A stretch of DNA of 6,171 nucleotides from positions 1 through 6,171 of the forward strand of contig JAITFL010000076.1 in NCBI GenBank assembly GCA_031281385.1, given 5' to 3'. The notes under the pieces are model-generated. The model saw nothing but the letters and a program-made list of their open reading frames with translations. It did not search any database and was not told the origin of the DNA. A program made the translations under genes and the position numbers. Positions 1 to 4,919 of this stretch are shown one piece after another. Numbering within the stretch: the first letter of the stretch is position 1; every line of letters begins with the position of its first letter. This stretch comes from Holophagales bacterium (GTDB lineage: Bacteria; Acidobacteriota; Holophagae; Holophagales; Holophagaceae).

Positions 1-119
1 AGCGTTCCAAGGACGCCGTTAAGCGAGCAATACAGGCGCAAATTGCTATATACACTGAACAATTACAAGAGTTGGATCAGGCATTGCGGCTGTGGACTAC
101 AATAAGTTGAATTGCTATA
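1..119 (+). mobile_element. MITE-like element, right end (copy 1, cut by window edge)
   Basis: Positions 14-119 align without gaps to 3796-3901, with 10 differences in 106 positions. The copy ends in GTTGAATTGCTATA (106-119), the same terminus as the complete copy. A second AATTGCTATA lies inside at 41-50. The left end of the visible part (2-16) is a small imperfect hairpin, GCGTTC-CAA-GGACGC. It occupies the place where the other copy has a different hairpin. No coding capacity is seen. The element abuts Fic-family coding sequence, so it probably interrupted that gene. That it is a non-autonomous transposable element is inferred from its ends and from having two copies; the transposase family (IS630/Tc1-like, TA target) is a guess from the TATA ends. 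Confidence 0.72.
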
Positions 120-121
120 AT
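93..121 (+). promoter_or_regulatory. Outward promoter-like sequence at the MITE/Fic junction
   Basis: TGGACT (93-98; 4 of 6 matches to TTGACA) is followed by exactly 17 nt and then TATAAT (116-121), a perfect sigma-70 -10 box. The first four bases of the -10 box belong to the element and the last two to the flanking Fic-derived DNA. The other copy shows the same arrangement with TATAGT. It would transcribe rightward into the Fic remnant. Activity is inferred only. Confidence 0.45.
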
Positions 122-548
122 TGAGCCTGTACTTCAAACCCATCGACAGGAGTACTACGCACTGCTCAACAATACAAGGCTTGTCGGCGATTGGGAGTCT
201 TGGCTCAATTTTTTCGCGGACGCTGTGACAACAACGGCTTCTCAGGCAGTGGCGGCGGCGCGGCAGATCCTCGACCTTTCCGAGCAAGATAGGGCCAAGA
301 TAAATGGAATCGGGCGCGGTGCGCCATCCGCACTGAAGATTCACCAGTCATTCATGGAATATCCCATCGCCACTCCTTCTTTTTTGACCAGAAAAACCGG
401 TCTTGCGCCGGCCACGGTCAACAAGGCCCTGGGCTGCCTAGAACGCGCCGGCATAGTGAAGAAACTCACCGCTCAAAAGCGCAACAGGGTTTTCAGCTAT
501 TCGGGCTATCTCGAAATAATGGAACAGGGTATGGAGTTGCCGGAATAG
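120..548 (+). pseudogene. Fic-family protein, C-terminal remnant (interrupted and frameshifted)
   Basis: This is the C-terminal portion of a Fic/Doc-family protein (AMP-transferase fold), covering the last helices and the winged-helix DNA-binding tail. Frame 121-138 reads LSLYFK. After a +1 shift, frame 138-548 reads THRQEYYALL, then GDWESWLNFF, then the winged helix (FLTRKTGLAPATVNKALGCL, followed by AGIVKKLT). Together they match the usual Fic order (Y)LSxYFxxHRxEYYxLL...GDWExWLxFF. One A appears to be missing from the A-run at 136-138. The catalytic HPFxDGN region and everything before it are absent, because the MITE-like element lies immediately upstream. Codon 118-120 is now TAA. A GTG at 225 opens a 107-residue frame without a good ribosome-binding site, so a winged-helix-only product is possible but unproven. 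The Fic assignment is fairly secure; non-functionality as a Fic enzyme follows from the missing catalytic half. Confidence 0.8.
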
Positions 549-572
549 GGGTTAGGGTGTAGAGATGGGCTT

Positions 573-608
573 ATACCAAGTTGCGTTCAGTCAAACGCAA
601 CTTGGTAT
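573..608. repeat. Perfect 15-bp hairpin in convergent spacer
   Basis: ATACCAAGTTGCGTT (573-587), a 6-nt loop (CAGTCA) and the exact reverse complement (594-608). It lies between the ends of two converging genes (stops at 548 and 668), where a bidirectional terminator is expected. No T-run follows on either strand, so it is not a classical intrinsic terminator. It could also be a REP/MITE-like palindrome. It does not resemble the repeats at 1-119 and 3706-3901. Confidence 0.65.
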
Positions 609-667
609 TAGGGATCATGGAAGAATTGATGCGGTTCTTCGCGCTGCGCTAAACCCGCCACTGCCCC

Positions 668-1657
668 CTACACTCTCTCAAGGATTTCCTGCGGGGTTGT
701 GGTGGCGGTGCCCATCTTGCCCACTACGACACCGGCGGCGGCATTGGCGAGCATGGCTGCGTCTATCCAATCCAGATTGGCGGCAAGCGCGGCAGCAAAT
801 GCGGCTATCACTGTGTCACCCGCGCCGGAGACGTCATAGACTTCCCTGGCCTCGGTGGGTATGGCCCAGATGGCCTGCTTCCCTCTTTTTGGTTTTACTA
901 GGGCCACTCCCTTTTCGCTGCGGGTCACCAACAGGCCCCCCAATTCAAGCTCGGCGGCTAATTCTAGCGCGGCCTGTGCCAATTCTTCATCCGTCTTTGC
1001 TGGGCGGTGCGATAGTTCGCTGAGTTCCTTTGAATTTGGCGTCAGCGCGGTGGCGCCTTTGTAAAGGCTCTTGTGGGCGGGCTTTGGGTCAACTATCCAT
1101 GGCACATCTTTTTTTTTGGCGCAGTCCCTGATCGTGTCTATCATCTCTTGGCAGACAGCTCCCTTGGCGTAGTCGGAAACTATGATGGCCGTTGCGTTCT
1201 TTGCCATTTCGATGGTTTTGGCCATCAGCGCCTTTGCTGCTCTGCCGCTTGACGGCCCTATCTCTTCCCTGTCAATCCTCAGCATCTGCTGGCTGTGGCC
1301 GACGACGCGGGTCTTGATGATAGTTGGTTTCAGGGGGTCTTCCACTAGGCCGCTGCCGCTGATGCCCAAGTTTAAGATCAGTTCGCGGACGCGCACGCCA
1401 GCGGCGTCTTTTCCGATTGCGCCGACCAGCAAGGGTTGAGCGCCTATGGCCTTCAAATTGGACGCCACGTTGGCCGCTCCGCCCAGCACCCACTTTTCCG
1501 CCGTCACGCGGACTATGGGGACTGGGGCTTCCGGCGATATTCTGTTCACTTCGCCAAAGAGGTACTCGTCCAGCATGAGGTCGCCATAGACAAGCACTTT
1601 TTGTCCTTGGATTGCATGCAGCGCCGCCGCAGCGCTTTTTTTGGTAAGCCTATTCAT
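668..1657 (-). CDS. hldA: D-glycero-beta-D-manno-heptose-7-phosphate kinase (HldA / HldE kinase domain)
   Basis: This PfkB/ribokinase-family sugar kinase (329 aa) phosphorylates D-glycero-D-manno-heptose 7-phosphate at C1 in the cytoplasm, a step towards ADP-heptose for the LPS core. Seen in order: VYGDLMLDEYLFGEVNRISP (residues 23-42), the heptose-kinase N-terminal signature; the sugar-binding GGAANVASNL (59-68); DPKPAH (190-195); and the C-terminal PfkB signature DVSGAGD (275-281), with D281 the expected catalytic base. The length equals the kinase half of bifunctional HldE, and no nucleotidyltransferase domain follows before the TAG, so the adenylyltransferase must be encoded elsewhere. 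The start at 1657 is preferred because the ATG overlaps the upstream TGA (ATGA) and has GGGGG (1666-1670) 8 nt upstream. An in-frame extension to 1816 only overlaps the Trm112 gene. It is the last gene of the minus-strand operon and converges on the Fic remnant. Confidence 0.92.
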   Translation of the reverse strand: MNRLTKKSAAAALHAIQGQKVLVYGDLMLDEYLFGEVNRISPEAPVPIVRVTAEKWVLGGAANVASNLKAIGAQPLLVGAIGKDAAGVRVRELILNLGISGSGLVEDPLKPTIIKTRVVGHSQQMLRIDREEIGPSSGRAAKALMAKTIEMAKNATAIIVSDYAKGAVCQEMIDTIRDCAKKKDVPWIVDPKPAHKSLYKGATALTPNSKELSELSHRPAKTDEELAQAALELAAELELGGLLVTRSEKGVALVKPKRGKQAIWAIPTEAREVYDVSGAGDTVIAAFAAALAANLDWIDAAMLANAAAGVVVGKMGTATTTPQEILERV

Positions 1658-1878
1658 TTCTGTCGCCCCCTGGGGTCTGGGGGGTAAGTGGAGACCGACT
1701 CGCTTGCGACGGCTCTTTCTGCCAATAGGACGGGTATCCCATTTTCGATGAGGTAATTCGAGAAGCAGAGGCTGCATTGCAGCCAGTCGCCCAGGTCTGT
1801 CAAATCTCCGTGGCATGGCTCTCCTTCGCGCTCGGCCGGGCAGCAGAGGATGCTAAGAAGCTCTGGATCGATGGGCAT
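1654..1878 (-). CDS. Trm112-family zinc-ribbon protein (YcaR/UPF0434-like)
   Basis: A 74-aa member of the Trm112/YcaR family, small zinc-ribbon proteins that in archaea and eukaryotes activate methyltransferases; the bacterial role is poorly defined. LLSILCCP (7-14) matches the LLEILACP start, and LQC-SLC (C35, C38) is the second knuckle. ENGIPVLLAE (45-54) is the highly conserved C-terminal xDGIPVLL motif. The first knuckle is unusual: instead of CPxC, the cysteines are C13 and C22, separated by eight residues, with an extra C12. The start at 1878 lies 7 nt after the ETF-QO stop. A start farther upstream (1998) would run through the ETF-QO gene and adds no family sequence. The stop overlaps the heptose-kinase ATG by 4 nt, so translation is probably coupled. 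The ycaR gene also lies among LPS genes in enterobacteria, which fits the kinase neighbour. Confidence 0.87.
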   Translation of the reverse strand: MPIDPELLSILCCPAEREGEPCHGDLTDLGDWLQCSLCFSNYLIENGIPVLLAERAVASESVSTYPPDPRGRQK

Positions 1879-1885
1879 TTTTGTG

Positions 1886-1890
1886 TCACC
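1886..1890 (-). promoter_or_regulatory. Ribosome-binding site of the Trm112 gene, overlapping the ETF-QO stop
   Basis: On the minus strand GGTGA (1890 down to 1886) contains the TGA stop of ETF-QO and sits 7 nt before the Trm112 ATG (1878-1876). It supports this start and suggests that ribosomes ending ETF-QO reinitiate on the Trm112 gene. Confidence 0.55.
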
Positions 1891-3631
1891 CGATTGAATA
1901 CTTTGGCCCTCCGCCGCCCTCTGGGGGGGTCCAGGCAACATTTTGTTTTGGGCACTTGATCGTGCAAGTTTTGCAGTGCAGGCAATTTGAATACGCAATT
2001 TCTAGGCTGGGGCCCAATTCGCCCGCGCCTTTCCTCATCTCATACACTTGGGCCGGACAGAACGAGGTACACGGACTCCCAAATTCCTCCCAGCACTCGG
2101 CGCATATTTCACTTCCGCCTATTATCTTCAGGTGGCTCGGCTGGTGTTCGTCGTGTGCGACGCCAGACGCGTACACGCAGTCCAATTTTTGGATGAGCTT
2201 CTCGCCGTCGAATTTGACGCACTGGCCTAGGTCGGCAGGTAATACGCCCTGTTTGCCATAATGCCTGTCCACGGTTTCGGTGCATTGATGGTCTGGCTGG
2301 CTCCTTAGGGGGCCAAATGGCACCCACCCGTTGGCGACAGTCGAGATGCCGAGCCTGGCCATGGCAAGGGGGGTTATGCCATGGGCTATGGTTCTGTGGA
2401 AGTTCCTATAGGATTTTAGTTCTTTGGCTGCCCACGAGGACAAAAAGGAATCTTCGTACTTTTGCAGGCGGCCCTTTGAAAAATCGTTGCTCTCAAGGGC
2501 TCCAAGAATCGCCTTGGCAGCTTCGACGCCGCCTTTCATAGCTAAATGTATGCCTTTTAGCCTGGCCGAGTTTATCATTTGGGCGGAATCCCCCACCAGC
2601 ATCCCGCCATCAAAAGCCAACTGCGGCATGGAGTGCCAGCCGCCAATCGCCATGGCCTTTCCGCCGTACTGCAACAGCTTTCCGCCTTTCAGTATTTCGG
2701 CTATGTGCGCGTGAGTCTTGAACTGTTGTAGCATTTGGTGTGCATCGAGGAAAGGGTCGGCGGTGTCGAGGCTGGCGGCGTAGCCAATGACCACGCGGCT
2801 GTCCCCCATCGCATAGACAAAGCTGCCCCCGCTTTCACCATCCTTCATCGGCCACCCGGCCCCGTGCAGGACGGTGCCTCGCTGAATTTGTCCTTGGGGG
2901 ATATCCCAAATCTCCTTGACCCCTATTTCAAACACTTGTGGGTTGGTGCTCTTTTGGAGGCCGAGGGCGGAGATGACTTCCTGTGACAAGTACCCCGCAG
3001 GGCCGTCGCCAAAAACAGTGATTTTGTTCATCAGGCGGTTGCCTGGTTCAAAGTTTCCCTTTGGCGACCCATCGGCGTTCACGCCTTTGTCGGTGGTCTG
3101 GACGCCGACCACCTTGCCATCTGCCCATATCACGTTTAGCCCTGCAAAGCCGGGCAGCAGCATTACATCCACCCCCGGCACTTCCCTGGCTTCAATCTGC
3201 TCTGCCATCCATTTGATGAAGCGTGACAGGCTGATTATGTGGCAGCCGTGGTTTTTGAAGAATGGGGGCAGGAGGGGGAACTTAAAGCCGCTGCGCCCGC
3301 TGGTGAACAGCCATACTTCCTCATGCCCTACCTCGCCTTCGCTTGGGAAGCCCCTTTTCATATAGTTCGGGCATAGCTCGGCCAGTGTCCTTGGGTCCAA
3401 GACCGCGCCGGAAAACGAATGGTCGCCGATAGCGTCGGCCTTTTCGATTATCCCGATTGTCAGGCCCTCCAGTTTCTTTACGCCAGAATTGCTGTTGTGG
3501 GCCTCGATCAGGTCCAATAGGTGCCAGAGCGCGGCCAAATTCGCCGGCCCCGCGCCGACAAATAGCACGTCAAATTCAAGTTCTTCGCGGGCAACGCTGG
3601 CCCTGAGATGCTGGGTTGAAAGGTCGGGCAT
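1886..3631 (-). CDS. Electron transfer flavoprotein-ubiquinone oxidoreductase (ETF-QO)
   Basis: This FAD and [4Fe-4S] enzyme (581 aa, normal family length) is bound to the inner membrane. It takes electrons from reduced ETF, made by acyl-CoA and amino-acid dehydrogenases, and reduces ubiquinone. Seen in order: the Rossmann FAD motif FVGAGPANLAAL (24-35); the quinone-binding region around GAGWPMKDGESGGSF (257-271); the second FAD motif GDSAQMINSARLKGIHLAMK (347-366); and the C-terminal ferredoxin-like domain. Expected cluster ligands are C525 (in FCPAQVYE), C550, C553 and C556 (CLHCKTC), followed by the hallmark PEGGGGP (570-576). The 25-residue spacing from C525 to C550 equals that in the human enzyme. 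The start at 3631 has AGAGGA (3638-3643) 6 nt upstream and leads straight into the FAD domain. An extension to 3850 would run through the MITE-like repeat and is rejected. It is the first gene of the operon. No etfA or etfB gene is visible here. Confidence 0.97.
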   Translation of the reverse strand: MPDLSTQHLRASVAREELEFDVLFVGAGPANLAALWHLLDLIEAHNSNSGVKKLEGLTIGIIEKADAIGDHSFSGAVLDPRTLAELCPNYMKRGFPSEGEVGHEEVWLFTSGRSGFKFPLLPPFFKNHGCHIISLSRFIKWMAEQIEAREVPGVDVMLLPGFAGLNVIWADGKVVGVQTTDKGVNADGSPKGNFEPGNRLMNKITVFGDGPAGYLSQEVISALGLQKSTNPQVFEIGVKEIWDIPQGQIQRGTVLHGAGWPMKDGESGGSFVYAMGDSRVVIGYAASLDTADPFLDAHQMLQQFKTHAHIAEILKGGKLLQYGGKAMAIGGWHSMPQLAFDGGMLVGDSAQMINSARLKGIHLAMKGGVEAAKAILGALESNDFSKGRLQKYEDSFLSSWAAKELKSYRNFHRTIAHGITPLAMARLGISTVANGWVPFGPLRSQPDHQCTETVDRHYGKQGVLPADLGQCVKFDGEKLIQKLDCVYASGVAHDEHQPSHLKIIGGSEICAECWEEFGSPCTSFCPAQVYEMRKGAGELGPSLEIAYSNCLHCKTCTIKCPKQNVAWTPPEGGGGPKYSIG

Positions 3632-3705
3632 GGGACGTCCTCTGGTGGCTGTGAAAAAGCCTAGAAACAATACTATCTGATTATTGGGGGTTTGTATGCA
3701 TGTTC

Positions 3706-3742
3706 TATAGCAGTTCAACCTATTGTAGGTTGAACTGCTATA
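3706..3742. repeat. Perfect 17-bp hairpin at left end of the MITE-like element
   Basis: TATAGCAGTTCAACCTA (3706-3722), loop TTG, exact reverse complement (3726-3742). Each arm resembles the element terminus, so this could be a terminal repeat that was duplicated in inverted orientation, or a 37-bp mini-element of its own. On the minus strand it lies upstream of the ETF-QO gene. Confidence 0.8.
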
Positions 3743-3766
3743 CAAGGATTTGCCTGCAAATCCTTG
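3743..3766. repeat. 11-bp hairpin inside the MITE-like element
   Basis: CAAGGATTTGC (3743-3753), 2-nt CT centre, GCAAATCCTTG (3756-3766), an exact inverted repeat directly abutting the preceding hairpin. With the tight centre it would form about nine or ten pairs. Confidence 0.7.
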
Positions 3767-3770
3767 CCGC

Positions 3771-3815
3771 GTATTGCTCGTAGGCGGGCTTTGCTCGCCG
3801 TTAAGCGAGCAATAC
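3771..3815. repeat. Nested hairpin: 10-bp outer stem with inner GC-rich hairpin
   Basis: The outer stem is GTATTGCTCG (3771-3780) with CGAGCAATAC (3806-3815). Inside is GGCGGGC (3783-3789), loop TTT, GCTCGCC (3793-3799), with one G-T wobble. In copy 1 the right outer arm is present, and the inner hairpin is replaced by an unrelated one (2-16) in the same position. Confidence 0.7.
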
Positions 3816-3874
3816 AAGTGCGAATTGCTATATACACTGGACGATTGCAAAAGTTGGATCAGGCATTGCGGCTA

Positions 3875-3903
3875 TGGACTACGAGAAGTTGAATTGCTAT
3901 AGT
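3875..3903 (+). promoter_or_regulatory. Outward promoter-like sequence at right end of copy 2
   Basis: TGGACT (3875-3880), exactly 17 nt, TATAGT (3898-3903; 5 of 6 matches to TATAAT). As in copy 1, the last two bases of the -10 box come from the flank. It points towards the QueD-like gene starting about 79 bp further on. Activity is inferred. Confidence 0.35.
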
Positions 3904-3969
3904 GGCCCTCCGTTTAGCTCTGTACCCATAACCTGGTCCCTAATCCCTAAAACCTACCTCATATTCTCT

Positions 3970-3975
3970 TATAAT
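3970..3975 (+). promoter_or_regulatory. Consensus -10 box in front of the QueD-like gene
   Basis: A perfect TATAAT lies here. The expected transcription start, about 7 nt downstream, falls on the ATG at 3982, which would give a leaderless mRNA. No -35 box is recognisable at 16-18 nt spacing (CTAAAA at 17 nt), so strength is uncertain. Confidence 0.4.
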
Positions 3976-3981
3976 TTGACT

Positions 3982-4341
3982 ATGGAACACATGCCGCCAC
4001 CATTCATATTTCAGGCCGCCGTCGAGAGGCAGCTTCCATTGGCTTTCCAAAATGGGGCAGGGCAGTGGGAGGGACACGACTACTGCGTGACAGCGGTGGC
4101 AGAGAGGGAGGGCCTGGACGGGCATGGATTAGTAGTTGACTTTAGGGAGCTGGAGGCCACACTGAATTCTGTGCTGGATGCGATGCGCGGACATGCACTT
4201 GGTGAACTTGGATTGGACGGGCCCATTGACGCAGCAAAAAAAATCGCCGATGCCCTTGCCCCGACAATAGAACCTCCTGCCAGACTGGCGGAGGTTTCGC
4301 TGCAAGACGGTGCGGGGCGGAAGATAACTTTGAGGTTGTAG
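3982..4341 (+). CDS. Divergent QueD/PTPS-fold protein (6-carboxy/6-pyruvoyl-tetrahydropterin synthase family)
   Basis: This 119-aa protein has the order and length of the family that makes 6-carboxy-tetrahydropterin (queuosine pathway) or 6-pyruvoyl-tetrahydropterin. FQAAVERQLPL (10-20) stands where families have FxAAHxL. EGHDYCVTAVAE (30-41) is at HGHNYxVxV. GLVVDFRELEATLNSVLD (49-66) is the hallmark GMVVDFxxLK segment, and MRGHAL (68-73) is at LDHxxL. Most active-site residues have changed: the first zinc His is V14, the second is E30, only H32 of the three remains, no Cys precedes EGH, and the PTxEN motif is PIDAA (81-85). Normal enzyme activity is therefore doubtful; a structural or new role is possible. 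The start is uncertain: ATG 3982 has no Shine-Dalgarno but follows a TATAAT; ATG 3991 has only a weak GGA. A start at 3874 lies inside the MITE and is rejected. The signal-peptidase gene follows 78 bp later on the same strand. Confidence 0.72.
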   Translation: MEHMPPPFIFQAAVERQLPLAFQNGAGQWEGHDYCVTAVAEREGLDGHGLVVDFRELEATLNSVLDAMRGHALGELGLDGPIDAAKKIADALAPTIEPPARLAEVSLQDGAGRKITLRL

Positions 4342-4349
4342 GCGAAAAA

Positions 4350-4376
4350 TAGGGATCAGGGGTTAAGAATTAGGGA
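4350..4376 (+). repeat. TTAGGG-like low-complexity motif in intergenic spacer
   Basis: TAGGGATCAGGGG is followed after a few bases by ATTAGGGA. Related TTAGGG/CCCTAA words occur only in the other gaps between genes: 546-557, 607-617 and 3937-3950. Function unknown; it may be a dispersed intergenic repeat. Confidence 0.45.
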
Positions 4377-4410
4377 TAAATATTGATGTGGGCTGCGCCC
4401 GCTCCTTTAT

Positions 4411-4415
4411 GGTGG
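4411..4415 (+). promoter_or_regulatory. Ribosome-binding site deciding the signal-peptidase start
   Basis: GGTGG sits 4 nt before ATG 4420 and only 1 nt before the alternative TTG 4417, which favours the ATG. Confidence 0.5.
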
Positions 4416-4419
4416 ATTG

Positions 4420-4884
4420 ATGAGACTGTCAGCCTACATTTCAGCAGTGCTGCTAGCGTGTTCGCCTCTGACTTTTTTTCGCCCGGTGCAGGTGAAGGGA
4501 GAGAGCATGGAGCCTTCCTTGGGCAGCGGGCAGCTTGTTTTCGCGCTATGGCCTTGGTGTTCTGGGAACCCAGCTATAGGCGAAATCTGGGTATTGGAAA
4601 GCCCCGATGGAGTGGCGATTAAGCGTATCTTGGCACTGCCAGGTTCGGAACTCGAACAGCGCAATGGGCGCTTGGCCTTGGACGGCCATTATTTGGATGA
4701 GCCATACATAGCTTTTTGGGACACAGGAAACGATGGGCACTGGCTGGTCGGGTCTGGATATTTTTTATTGGGCGACAACCGCCCCGCGAGCAGGGACTGC
4801 AGAGCGTGGGGGCCAATTGACAAAGGCTCTTTGATGGGCAGGGTGATACTAGTTTCAAGTTCTAAGGTACAAGTTGCGAGATGA
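4420..4884 (+). CDS. lepB: Signal peptidase I (S26 family), short form
   Basis: This membrane serine protease removes signal peptides from exported proteins, acting at the periplasmic face of the inner membrane. It is 154 aa. One N-terminal hydrophobic segment (about residues 3-20) is followed by the box B motif GESMEPSL (27-34), with S29 the nucleophile. AIKRILALPG (67-76) carries the general-base lysine K69. Box E is GDNRPASRDCRAWG (118-131), with the usual S124, D126 and R128 but Cys127 in place of the common Ser of DSR. It is much shorter than the two-TM enzyme of E. coli (324 aa) and lacks the large inserted domain, so it resembles compact Sip-type enzymes. It could be the main enzyme or a second, specialised copy. 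It may be co-transcribed with the QueD-like gene 78 bp upstream. It converges on the glycosyltransferase gene. Confidence 0.93.
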   Translation: MRLSAYISAVLLACSPLTFFRPVQVKGESMEPSLGSGQLVFALWPWCSGNPAIGEIWVLESPDGVAIKRILALPGSELEQRNGRLALDGHYLDEPYIAFWDTGNDGHWLVGSGYFLLGDNRPASRDCRAWGPIDKGSLMGRVILVSSSKVQVAR

Positions 4885-4919
4885 AAACCCTTGCTATATA
4901 AAACTTTGTGTTTGGATTC

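Larger units (their letters stand above)
3706..3901. mobile_element. MITE-like element, complete copy (copy 2, 196 bp)
   Basis: The termini are TATAGCAGTTCAACCT (3706-3721) and, inverted, TATAGCAATTCAACTT (3886-3901), 14 of 16 identical. The flanks are compatible with insertion at TA. The right 106 bp (3796-3901) are shared with 14-119 at about 91% identity. The interior is a series of hairpins at 3706-3742, 3743-3766 and 3771-3815, followed by an unpaired-looking segment (3833-3887) that is conserved between copies. Related GAAYTGCTATA motifs occur at 3732-3742, 3822-3832 and 3891-3901. No protein is encoded. It lies 74 bp upstream of the ETF-QO start and 80 bp upstream of the QueD-like gene. 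Mobility by a transposase in trans is inferred, not seen. Confidence 0.75.

Noticed and set aside
565..1023. 152-codon plus-strand reading frame
   Set aside because: It lies antisense to the heptose kinase, whose motifs are clear, and its translation is rich in Arg, Pro and Trp with no recognisable domain.
1658..1816. 53-residue N-terminal extension of the heptose kinase
   Set aside because: It overlaps the Trm112 gene out of frame, and the ATGA junction plus GGGGG site support the shorter start.
3706..3815. Tandem hairpins as a CRISPR array or attachment site
   Set aside because: The three hairpins differ in sequence and spacing, there are no regular repeats with spacers, and no integrase or cas gene is near.
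3632..3850. 73-residue N-terminal extension of ETF-QO
   Set aside because: It is translated from the MITE-like repeat and resembles no ETF-QO sequence. The ATG at 3631 has a good ribosome-binding site and the FAD motif follows at the normal distance.
3874..3981. Upstream ATG start for the QueD-like gene
   Set aside because: It begins inside the repeat; the added 36 residues do not look like the family, and the predicted -10 box would lie within the gene.
4885..4900. TTGCTATATA next to the signal-peptidase stop as a further element fragment
   Set aside because: Only ten AT-rich bases match the interior of the element; no terminus or adjoining homology is present.
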